Source of the DNA: SAR324 cluster bacterium
GTDB taxonomy: Bacteria; SAR324; NAC60-12
Assembly: GCA_028822475.1 (NCBI GenBank)
Contig: JAPKDT010000064.1
Location: forward strand, 1-9,874
Direction: 5' to 3'
DNA: 9,874 nt
Part shown: in pieces, positions 1 to 6,093 of the stretch
How the letters are laid out: each line of letters opens with the position of its first letter
Numbering within the stretch: position 1 is the first letter of the stretch
Program-made: the position numbers and the translations under genes
Notes under the pieces: generated by a model
Database searches by the model: none
What the model saw: only the letters and a program-made list of their open reading frames with translations
Told to the model about the DNA's origin: nothing

Positions 1-362
1 ACGCACTACTGAAAATGCTGGTTGAGATAATCAAAAAAGGCGGTGAAGGCTTTATTCTGCATCGAGCATATTCACTGTATCACAGTGGTAGAAGTGATGA
101 TCTGCTTAAACTTAAACCATGGCAGGATGCAGAAGCGACAGTGATTGAAATACTTCCCGGTAAAGATAAATTCAGCGGTATGATGGGTGCGTTAATGCTA
201 AAAGAAAAAAGTGGTCATATTTTCCTCATTGGCAGCGGTTTCAAAGTCAGCGAGTGGCGAAATCCTCCACCACCTGGTTCTGTCATTACCTACAAATTCA
301 CAGGAACCTCAAAGAAAGGGTTGACGCGTATTGCGAGTATTTTTAGGATGTACCAGCAGTAA
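1..362 (+). CDS. ATP-dependent DNA ligase, C-terminal part (5' end outside window)
   Basis: This is the 3' part of a gene that enters from the left edge; the frame is open from base 3, with an internal Met at 15. Counting from that Met, nucleotidyltransferase motif IV is seen as EGFILHR (residues 11-17), followed by GRS and motif V LLKLK (30-34), whose lysines contact the nucleotide phosphates. The remainder (about 38-115) is the OB-fold domain, with DAEATVIEILPGK, GALML, LIGSGF and ITYKF in the expected order. The protein stops directly after the OB fold, which is typical of the minimal bacterial ligases of the Lig E type that seal nicks with ATP and lack extra DNA-binding domains. Lig E enzymes usually have an N-terminal export signal, but that end is not visible. 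The catalytic lysine motif (KxDG) also lies outside. A 48-bp gap separates it from the next + strand gene. Family call firm; Lig E subtype likely. Confidence 0.88.
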   Translation, partial: ALLKMLVEIIKKGGEGFILHRAYSLYHSGRSDDLLKLKPWQDAEATVIEILPGKDKFSGMMGALMLKEKSGHIFLIGSGFKVSEWRNPPPPGSVITYKFTGTSKKGLTRIASIFRMYQQ

Positions 363-401
363 TGATGTATCAAATCCCTCCTCAGATGATGAGCCTGAAC
401 C

Positions 402-405
402 GGAG
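402..405 (+). promoter_or_regulatory. Shine-Dalgarno GGAG fixing a GTG start at 411
   Basis: GGAG lies 5 nt before the GTG at 411. An in-frame TGA at 408-410 rules out any earlier start, so GTG is the first possible codon and is well placed for this site. Confidence 0.55.
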
Positions 406-410
406 AATGA

Positions 411-929
411 GTGGAGTATTTTGAAATTGGCATTTGGGCTGTACTTGGTTTGATTGCAGGCAGTTTTGTCAGTGTTTGTCTGGATCGTCTTCCGCTGCAG
501 TTTGCAGACGATGAACAGCGCTCAAGCTTGTTGACATCCCCTGATTTGTCACTTTACCTGAAAAAGCACATCCGGAAACGGACACTCAGTTTAGCCACAC
601 CGGCCAGATCTTTTTGCTTTTCATGTGGGCACCAACTCAGCTGGTTTGAAAATATTCCAGTCTTGTCATTTGTGCTGAGCAGAGGCCATTGCAGAAAATG
701 CAATACGCCAATCGGGGCAGGAACGATCCTGACTGAAACCGTTCACGGTCTGGTTTACTTAGGCTTCGGCTGGTTTTTAAACGGCTGGATCTGGCCTTTG
801 ACTTTCAGTATTAACTTTTCATTTTTGTGGATTTTGGGACGCTGCTGGAGTTGCAGACAGACAAGAAAAGTACTGTATTTTGCAGGATCAGTTTTGTTGA
901 TTTTAAATGTTGGCGTTTATTATTATTGA
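411..929 (+). CDS. Prepilin-peptidase N-terminal (DiS_P_DiS) domain protein without the peptidase half
   Basis: A 172-residue membrane protein starting with GTG. It opens with the first transmembrane helix of type IV leader peptidases (GLIAGSFVSVCLDRLP, 13-28), then a cytoplasmic zinc-binding loop with CxxC at 69-72 and a second CxxC at 94-97, including GHQLSWFENIPVLSF and RGHCRKCNTPI. This matches PF06750, the domain linked to N-methylation of prepilins in PilD-type enzymes. One or two hydrophobic segments follow (about 111-142 and 155-170) before the stop. Full-length enzymes (about 250-290 residues) continue into an A24 peptidase domain with two catalytic aspartates, and nothing like it is visible here or in the other two frames up to the next gene. 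An extra CWSC at 145-148 is present. It may be a stand-alone modification domain, a decayed remnant or a diverged protein of another use. No pilin genes lie nearby. Confidence 0.75.
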   Translation: MEYFEIGIWAVLGLIAGSFVSVCLDRLPLQFADDEQRSSLLTSPDLSLYLKKHIRKRTLSLATPARSFCFSCGHQLSWFENIPVLSFVLSRGHCRKCNTPIGAGTILTETVHGLVYLGFGWFLNGWIWPLTFSINFSFLWILGRCWSCRQTRKVLYFAGSVLLILNVGVYYY

Positions 930-936
930 TTTTGCA

Positions 937-1932
937 ATGAAAAAACTATTGATAATATTACTCAAAATTCTGCTTGTCGGTAGTATTTTGGTTTACCTTG
1001 TCCAAAGCGGACGGCTTAATTTTGAAAAATTAATGCTCTTCAAGGATGCTCCGGAAATACTTGCCTTGATGGTAGGAGTACTTGTTTTAGTGGTGGTACC
1101 AATGGCGACATTTCGTTGGTGGTTACTGCTACGCGCGATCGGTGTTCAGGTTAAACCAAAGCAAACTTTTATACTGACTTGGATCGGAAACTTTTTCAAC
1201 ACAACACTTCCGGGTGCAGTTACCGGAGACGTGGTCAAGGGCTATTACGTTATCAAGGCCCAACATGAAGAGGGGCGTACACGGGCGTTTATGACTTTGC
1301 TGATTGACAGAATTGTCGGCTTATTCGGTTTGATCGTGATGGCTTTTTTAGCGCTTGTCTTAAACCTTGAACTGATTTTATCTCAGGAACGTCTGCACTC
1401 TCTCGCCTGGATGATCACCGTTCTTTTTGGAGGTACAGTAGTATTTTATGCGATTGCCGTGTTTCCGTTCAAAGAAGGCCGCGACCCTTTTATCCGCCTC
1501 TTCCAGCGTCTGCCTGCAAAAAAAATAAGTCTCAAAGTTTATTCAGCGTTCAAAAGTTATCAGCACCAAAAATCCACTTTATTGCTGACACTTTTGCTGG
1601 CCATTGGAATCCACACTTTAATCGCACTACTATTTTTCCAGGTAGCGCATTTGATGGGTCTTAAAGAAATGGAATTGGCCACGCAGTTTTTTCTGATGCC
1701 AATCGGCCTGATCACGGTTGCGATTCCATTAGCCCCGGGTGGGATCGGTATTGGACATGCAGCCTTTGAATCACTTTACCAACTGGCAGGCTTTTCCGGA
1801 GGCGCGGACATATTTAATCTTTTCGTCATTGTCCAACTTGGAGTTTATCTCCTGGGCGGTATCCCATATTTTCTTTACAACAGCAAGTACAAAATCCCTG
1901 AGGAACAGAAGGATCTTCTGGAAAAAAAGTGA
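937..1932 (+). CDS. Lysylphosphatidylglycerol synthase TM-region / UPF0104 family membrane protein
   Basis: An integral inner-membrane protein of 331 residues from the ATG at 937 (MKKLLIILLK). An in-frame ATG at 907 would overlap the preceding gene and add ten residues; 937 is preferred because the charged-then-hydrophobic start is usual for the family and leaves a 7-bp gap. No clear ribosome binding site is seen for either start. Family signatures are present: RWWLLLRAIGV (60-70), GNFFNTTLPGAVTGDVVKGYY (84-104, with the conserved PG and GD), LLIDRIVGLFGL (121-132), and the C-terminal PLAPGGIGIGHAAFE (264-278). About eight hydrophobic segments fit PF03706. Relatives include the flippase part of MprF and AglD-like proteins that handle lipids or polyprenyl-linked sugars. 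No aminoacyltransferase domain is attached, so lysine transfer is unlikely and the substrate is unknown. The short gap suggests cotranscription with the upstream gene. Confidence 0.87.
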   Translation: MKKLLIILLKILLVGSILVYLVQSGRLNFEKLMLFKDAPEILALMVGVLVLVVVPMATFRWWLLLRAIGVQVKPKQTFILTWIGNFFNTTLPGAVTGDVVKGYYVIKAQHEEGRTRAFMTLLIDRIVGLFGLIVMAFLALVLNLELILSQERLHSLAWMITVLFGGTVVFYAIAVFPFKEGRDPFIRLFQRLPAKKISLKVYSAFKSYQHQKSTLLLTLLLAIGIHTLIALLFFQVAHLMGLKEMELATQFFLMPIGLITVAIPLAPGGIGIGHAAFESLYQLAGFSGGADIFNLFVIVQLGVYLLGGIPYFLYNSKYKIPEEQKDLLEKK

Positions 1933-1956
1933 CAAAGTAGCGTAAATATAGCGACC

Positions 1957-2904
1957 TTATTTTTCCTCGGCTAAAACCAGTAAATGCTCCCTGACACAAG
2001 AGGAAAGAGCGTTTAAATCATATCCACCTTCTAGCATACTGAGAATCCGCCCTCCTGCAGTCTGTTCGGCCAAGCGTTTTAATTCAAAGCTCAATTCCCT
2101 GAATGTCGATTCCGTTAAATTTAACGAAGCTAAAGGATCGTCACGATGTCCATCAAATCCGGCAGAGATCAAAACAAAGTCGGGATTGTATTCCTTCAAT
2201 CTAGGTTTAACTTCTGTGTAAAAGGTTTGCAAATATTCTGTATCCTCCATTCCGGGAGGAACAGGAACATTCAAGGTATATCCTGTGCCGGCACCTCTTC
2301 CGCGTTCCTCCGCGAAACCTGTTCCGGGGAAACAGGTACGTGGATCCTGATGCAGACTGACGTAAAAAATATCGGCCCGTTCCTCAAAAAAATGCTGTGT
2401 CCCGTTTCCATGATGCACATCAAAATCAACAATCAGTACACGTTTAAATCCCATCTTCCTGCTTAAGAATTCTGCTGCAAGTGCAATATTGTTAAAAAAA
2501 CAAAAACCCATTGCTGAGTCAAATTCCGCGTGATGCCCTGGTGGACGCACTGCGCAAAATGCGTTATCGAGTCTGCGTTCAGCAACCTCAAGTGCTGCGT
2601 CCAGTACTGATCCAACCGCATGCAAAGCAGCTTTATAAGTTTGCGCTGAAATTACACAATCCTGAGTGTGCAGAGTTTGAGCTCCACTTTCAGAAGCAGC
2701 TTCTACTTCTGAGACAAGTTTTTCTGTATGCAGCATTTTTATTTCCGCAGAACTTGCGGGACGTCCGGGCTCTACTTTAAATTTCCCCATCAAGTCCTCA
2801 GACTCAAGTTTTTTCAGGATTGCCCTCAGGCGGTTTGCGTTTTCCGGATGTGAACCTGTGTCATGTTCTAGGTAAATAGGATTTGTATAAAATCCAGTTT
2901 TCAT
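1957..2904 (-). CDS. Class II HDAC-like deacetylase (histone deacetylase / acetylpolyamine amidohydrolase superfamily)
   Basis: A 315-residue zinc amidohydrolase of the arginase/deacetylase fold. All catalytic elements are visible: RPPGHH (120-125, general acid/base His124/His125), GFCFFNN (133-139), DFDVHHGNGTQ (160-170, zinc ligands Asp162 and His164), FYVSLHQ (180-186), SAGFDGH (247-253, third zinc ligand Asp251) and EGGYD (292-296, transition-state Tyr295). The GNGTQ and FFNN forms resemble class II (HDAC6-like) enzymes more than class I. Bacterial members remove acetyl groups from acetyl-lysine, acetylpolyamines or other small amides, and the sequence alone does not say which. No signal peptide, so cytoplasmic. 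It is a single-gene unit, convergent with the UPF0104 gene (24-bp gap) and divergent from def, with a consensus -10 box upstream. The AcuC role (acetyl-CoA synthetase control) is possible, but no acs or acu genes are nearby. Confidence 0.93.
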   Translation of the reverse strand: MKTGFYTNPIYLEHDTGSHPENANRLRAILKKLESEDLMGKFKVEPGRPASSAEIKMLHTEKLVSEVEAASESGAQTLHTQDCVISAQTYKAALHAVGSVLDAALEVAERRLDNAFCAVRPPGHHAEFDSAMGFCFFNNIALAAEFLSRKMGFKRVLIVDFDVHHGNGTQHFFEERADIFYVSLHQDPRTCFPGTGFAEERGRGAGTGYTLNVPVPPGMEDTEYLQTFYTEVKPRLKEYNPDFVLISAGFDGHRDDPLASLNLTESTFRELSFELKRLAEQTAGGRILSMLEGGYDLNALSSCVREHLLVLAEEK

Positions 2905-2932
2905 TGCTCTACGTTCAGTTTAGAGGAAAAAT

Positions 2933-2938
2933 ATTATA
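2933..2938 (-). promoter_or_regulatory. Candidate -10 box (TATAAT) for the HDAC-like gene
   Basis: Read on the - strand, 2938-2933 is a perfect TATAAT, 28 nt upstream of the HDAC-like start codon, giving an expected leader of roughly 20 nt. The best -35 at a 16-bp spacing is only TTAGTA (2960-2955, 3 of 6 matches), so the -10 carries most of the evidence. The rest of the 208-bp divergent region (2905-3112) shows only weak promoter-like matches on the def side, such as TTGAGC at 3030-3035 with TAAACT at 3054-3059. Confidence 0.45.
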
Positions 2939-3112
2939 ACCAAATCATGACGCATACTAACTCAGGATAACACCTGCCTTCAAGACAAAGCGCTTATTCA
3001 TGTCGTTTTTTGTACTTCACGGATTGTGTTTGAGCATCAATTTGGTTAAAATCTAAACTAAATTAATATTAAACTCCAGCATTGACAGTGATTATTCACG
3101 CTAAAAAGAGTA

Positions 3113-3631
3113 ATGGCAATTTTAGAAATATATACTTTCCCAGAGCCAATATTGAGGAGGAAGACATCAGCAGTTACAGTTTTTGATCAGGAACTTGCCG
3201 TAACCGCGGAGTCTATGCTGGAGACAATGTACGTTTCTAGTGGCATTGGCCTGGCAGCCATTCAGACAGGTATCCTCAAAAGAATAATTGTCATTGACTT
3301 AAAAAGCGGTGAAGAAGATGTCTCATTGCGTGAACCTCATGTTTTCATTAATCCTGAAATTGTGAAACAATCCGGAACTACTGTCTCTGAAGAAGGCTGT
3401 TTAAGTGTCATTGAGTTTCGTGGTGAAATCCAGCGTGCGGAAAAAATAATAGTCGAATATCAGGATGTCACCGGAAAAACACAAGAAATGGCCGCAGAAG
3501 ACATGATGTCCATCTGCCTGCAGCACGAAATTGACCATTTGAATGGTGTCCTGTTCATTGATCATTTACCCTTGCTCAAACAAAAAATGGTAAAAAAACG
3601 GCTGACTAAACTCGCAAAGGCAGAAGCATGA
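3113..3631 (+). CDS. def: Peptide deformylase
   Basis: Removes the formyl group from the N-terminal Met of new proteins; an essential cytoplasmic metalloenzyme acting at the ribosome exit. The 172-residue length is standard. The three motifs are present: motif I GIGLAAIQ (44-51), motif II EGCLS (94-98, metal ligand Cys96) and motif III QHEIDHL (137-143, ligands His138 and His142, catalytic Glu139). Motif I has Ile where most enzymes have Pro (GLAAPQ); the glutamine that stabilises the transition state (Gln51) is kept, so activity is expected. The gene opens a cluster in which the DUF192 gene overlaps its end by 4 bp (ATGA). The start is supported by the typical N-terminus (MAILEIYTFPEPILRRK). 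Only a weak purine stretch (AGAG, 3107-3110) precedes it. The usual neighbour fmt is absent. Confidence 0.96.
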   Translation: MAILEIYTFPEPILRRKTSAVTVFDQELAVTAESMLETMYVSSGIGLAAIQTGILKRIIVIDLKSGEEDVSLREPHVFINPEIVKQSGTTVSEEGCLSVIEFRGEIQRAEKIIVEYQDVTGKTQEMAAEDMMSICLQHEIDHLNGVLFIDHLPLLKQKMVKKRLTKLAKAEA

Positions 3632-4095
3632 TTTTGCGTAATTTTATTTTTTACACGATCACCATTTCTTTTTGCTCAATTGTCTTTTTTGGTAGTGGAA
3701 GCGCGTTTGCCAAGCAGATTAAATATGCGCATGCTTTTGTGAAAACATCAGCGGGAATTGAAATTCCTGTAGAAGTTGCCGACACTTCGCAAAAAAGGAG
3801 TTTAGGTTTGGGAAAACGCTCCGGACTGAAAAAAGACTGGGGTATGCTGTTTGTCTTTGAAAAACGTAAAACTCATCGTTTCTGGATGAAAGACATGCAG
3901 TTTGCTTTGGACATCATCTGGCTGGACAATTATCGGATTGTACACATTCTCAGGAATGTTCAACCGGCAATTCCAGGAGAAAAACCAGTAATCCTTGCAC
4001 CTCCTGATCCGGCTAATTTTGTGCTGGAGATTGAGGCTGGACGTGCCTCTGAATTAAGACTCAAACAGGGTGATTTGCTCAAATATAATTTTTAA
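3628..4095 (+). CDS. Exported DUF192 family protein
   Basis: A 155-residue protein with an N-terminal Sec signal: a hydrophobic core at about 5-22 and a likely signal peptidase I site after AFA (26-28), so it should be periplasmic. The mature part matches DUF192 (PF02643): RSLGLGKRSGL (57-67), WGMLFVFE (71-78), HRFWMKDMQFALDIIWLD (83-100) and a C-terminal FVLEIEAGRASEL plus QGDLL. The usual WMKNT appears here as WMKDM and GLM as GLG. Family function is not established; members are small exported or membrane-attached domain proteins. Its start codon overlaps the def stop (ATGA), so translation is probably coupled and the two are cotranscribed. The gene ends 40 bp before the ATG proposed for the receiver-LpxC gene, which probably belongs to the same transcript. 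Confidence 0.88.
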   Translation: MILRNFIFYTITISFCSIVFFGSGSAFAKQIKYAHAFVKTSAGIEIPVEVADTSQKRSLGLGKRSGLKKDWGMLFVFEKRKTHRFWMKDMQFALDIIWLDNYRIVHILRNVQPAIPGEKPVILAPPDPANFVLEIEAGRASELRLKQGDLLKYNF

Positions 4096-4135
4096 CAATG
4101 AAGGAATTGCTAATAACATTAACAAAAACTCTACC

Positions 4136-5464
4136 ATGACAAAATCGCAAACTATCTGCATAGTGGATGACGAGGCAGCAATACGTGAAACACTTGAGAA
4201 CGTCTTATCGGATGAGGGATATCCAGTAATGTCCTGTCATGACTCAATTAGTTTTTTTGAAAAATTGGAGCAGCAAACACCTGATTTAGTACTCCTCGAT
4301 ATCTGGCTTCCCGGGATAGATGGAATGGCGATTCTCAGTAAACTTCGTGAAACCTATCCTGAACTGCCCGTTATTATGATGAGCGGACACGCCGGAATTG
4401 ACGCTGCAGTAAACGCGATTAAACTTGGGGCGGTGGATTTTATGGAAAAACCCCTGCGTTTAGAAATATTGCTCGACAAAATTGCGGTTGTACTTTCAAA
4501 CAAACCACCCGAGAGAGTTAAAGATCTGGCTTCAGATACTAGGATGGAGGTTGCCAAAATTATCGATCCGATCATACCTTCAGGAGCAGTAAGGCTCAAG
4601 GACTCTGAACGTCCGCAGCGAACATTGAAAGGAAATGTTGTTTTGAATGGAAAAGGGCTTTTGACGGGACGCAACACAGGTGTAATTTTAAGTCCCCTCG
4701 ACCCGAATTCAGGTGTTGTTTTTCAAACTTTGGATGATACTTCTTTACCAGCGCACATCACGAATATAGAAAATTTTTCTCAATCGGTGAAACAGCAATC
4801 ATTCAGTGCCAATTCTACTGTTTTGGCCCGCGAAAATCGTAGGGTACGTACAGTCGAGCATTTGATGGCTTCGTTGCATATGGCAGGTATTACCAATGTT
4901 TTAGCAAAAGTGGATGAGGAAATTCCAAATGTCGACGGTTCTGCTCAGGATTTCAGTGAACTTATTAAAGAAGCAGGTGTCCAGGATCAGGATGTTCCGG
5001 CAAAAGAGGCAGTCGTTTTGGCGCCGATACAGGTGGGACGTAAAAAATTGACAGAAAAACACCTCTATGTGGAACCGTTTGAAGGCTTTGAAGTCAAGAT
5101 GCGCATTGATTATACTGCACCCATCGGTGAGCAAAAACTGACCTTTAATTCTGCTCAGAATTCATTTGACCTCGATATTGCGCCGGCACGTTCATTCAAC
5201 ACTTTCGAAAATATTGATCTGGCACAAAAAACAGGAACAGTCGGCAGCGGTTATCTTGATTCACATATAATTTTGCATGACGGGAAAGTGATAAACACAG
5301 ACCTGCGTTATCCAGACGAATTTATACGGCACAAGATCCTCGATCTCATCGGTGATCTTTATTTGCTGGGTTATCCCTTGAGGGGGCGGGTTGTAGCGAA
5401 TATGACTTCACACGGTTATAATCAGGCACTCGTACAAAAACTTCATGTTGCGCTTACTACCTGA
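4136..5464 (+). CDS. lpxC: Receiver domain-LpxC fusion (UDP-3-O-acyl-N-acetylglucosamine deacetylase)
   Basis: A 442-residue two-domain protein. Residues 1-125 form a response-regulator receiver with acidic pair Asp11/Asp12, phospho-acceptor Asp55 in LVLLDIWLPGIDGM, Ser83 in MMSGH, and Lys105 in FMEKPL; the wording is closest to NtrX receivers. A linker (about 126-156) leads to LpxC (about 157-442), which makes the committed deacetylation of lipid A synthesis. Landmarks are QRTLKGNVV, TVEHLMAS (239-246; Glu241 base, zinc ligand His242), NVDGSA (265-270), FIRHKILDLIGDL (397-409; zinc ligands His399 and Asp403, Lys400) and TSHGYNQ (His426). The usual GLH(S/T)G is GLLTG (174-178), so E. coli His19 is Leu176, and Thr191 is Ser353. 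The frame is open back to a GTG at 4070, but ATG 4136 fits the receiver N-terminus. No SD precedes it; AAGGAA (4101-4106) is too far. Normal LpxC is about 300 residues with no receiver. Confidence 0.94.
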   Translation: MTKSQTICIVDDEAAIRETLENVLSDEGYPVMSCHDSISFFEKLEQQTPDLVLLDIWLPGIDGMAILSKLRETYPELPVIMMSGHAGIDAAVNAIKLGAVDFMEKPLRLEILLDKIAVVLSNKPPERVKDLASDTRMEVAKIIDPIIPSGAVRLKDSERPQRTLKGNVVLNGKGLLTGRNTGVILSPLDPNSGVVFQTLDDTSLPAHITNIENFSQSVKQQSFSANSTVLARENRRVRTVEHLMASLHMAGITNVLAKVDEEIPNVDGSAQDFSELIKEAGVQDQDVPAKEAVVLAPIQVGRKKLTEKHLYVEPFEGFEVKMRIDYTAPIGEQKLTFNSAQNSFDLDIAPARSFNTFENIDLAQKTGTVGSGYLDSHIILHDGKVINTDLRYPDEFIRHKILDLIGDLYLLGYPLRGRVVANMTSHGYNQALVQKLHVALTT

Positions 5465-5490
5465 GAAAATATTGTTGCAAGGTAGCTAAA

Positions 5491-5535
5491 ACAGAGTTGC
5501 GAATGAACCGCAATGAACAATCTCTGTACTTTTTT
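5491..5535 (+). terminator. Nested imperfect hairpin with T-run after the receiver-LpxC gene
   Basis: ACAGAG (5491-5496) pairs with CTCTGT (5522-5527). Nested inside, TTGCG (5497-5501) pairs with CGCAA (5509-5513), with a 7-nt loop and an 8-nt bulge on the 3' side. Six T residues follow at 5530-5535. The geometry fits a weak intrinsic terminator or an attenuator ahead of nusB, but the large bulge makes this uncertain. Confidence 0.35.
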
Positions 5536-5569
5536 AGGTGCGGGGTAAAACTAATAATAGATTTATAAT

Positions 5570-6082
5570 ATGCGCCACCAAGGTAGATCATACGCACTGC
5601 AGGCACTGTATCAGGCAGAACTGCTGGAAAGTAAAGCCATGAAACATGCTGACCGTTTTCTGGAGCAGCTTGACACTAGTCCTGAAGTAAAACTGTATGC
5701 ACGGGAATTAGTGGAAGGTACACTCCTGCACCGCAAACACATTGATCGTTATTTACGAAGGAATCTCGAACACTGGAAGTTGAACCGACTTTCTGCAACT
5801 GTCCGGAATATCTTAAGATTAGCTGCTTACGAACTTTATCACCATCCGGAACTCTCACACAGCGTTATCATCAATGAGGCTGTGGAACTCTGTAAGGATT
5901 TTGTCGATGACAGTGCACACGCGCTGACAAATAGTGTTCTGCAAAGAGTTTACGACCAGATAACAGAAGAGAGAAAAACAAAAGTATTAGCAAAAAAAGA
6001 TGAAACTTCAAAAGATGAGACTTTAAAAGATGAACCGCTCAAAGAAAAGCCAGTGCCGGAATCAAAATATAAAAGAAGATAG
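5570..6082 (+). CDS. nusB: Transcription antitermination factor NusB with extra charged tail
   Basis: The cytoplasmic factor that, with NusE (S10), binds boxA RNA in processive antitermination of rRNA operons. Residues 1-132 are the all-helical NusB domain: ALQALYQAEL (9-18), ARELVEG (44-50), WKLNRLSATVRNILRLAAYEL (69-89), SVIINEAVELCKDF (98-111) and HALTNSVLQRV (117-127), which corresponds to the family's FVNGVL. The family is normally about 140-150 residues; this protein has about 38 more. The tail contains four pentads (KDETS, KDETL, KDEPL, KEKPV, 143-162) and ends in a basic KYKRR. ATG 5570 is the first possible start after an in-frame TAG at 5558 and fits the family N-terminus, yet no ribosome binding site lies before it. 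The neighbouring GNAT gene ends 11 bp downstream on the opposite strand. Confidence 0.95.
   Translation: MRHQGRSYALQALYQAELLESKAMKHADRFLEQLDTSPEVKLYARELVEGTLLHRKHIDRYLRRNLEHWKLNRLSATVRNILRLAAYELYHHPELSHSVIINEAVELCKDFVDDSAHALTNSVLQRVYDQITEERKTKVLAKKDETSKDETLKDEPLKEKPVPESKYKRR
5996..6055 (+). repeat. Degenerate 15-bp tandem repeat (4 units) in the nusB 3' end
   Basis: Four in-frame 15-bp units encode KDETS, KDETL, KDEPL and KEKPV. The first two share an aaagatga(a/g)act core, and divergence rises toward the 3' end. In-frame slippage expansion would explain it. Confidence 0.7.
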
Positions 6083-6093
6083 AGTTGCCACAA

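Noticed and set aside
800..936. Frameshift that would restore the peptidase half of the prepilin peptidase
   Set aside because: Translating the other two + frames gave no A24 aspartate motifs; one ends quickly in a stop and the next gene is a clear UPF0104 protein.
907..936. Earlier ATG start for the UPF0104 gene
   Set aside because: It overlaps the preceding gene, has no ribosome binding site, and gives an atypical N-terminus; ATG 937 fits the family better.
2146..2780. Open frames on the + strand inside the HDAC-like gene
   Set aside because: They are antisense to a gene with every catalytic motif intact and resemble no protein family.
4070..4135. Earlier GTG start for the receiver-LpxC gene
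   Set aside because: It would add 22 Asn-rich residues overlapping the DUF192 gene before the receiver's first strand, with no family support.
5564..5569. Perfect TATAAT directly before the nusB ATG
   Set aside because: Transcription from it would begin inside nusB, after the start codon, so it is probably chance in an AT-rich stretch.
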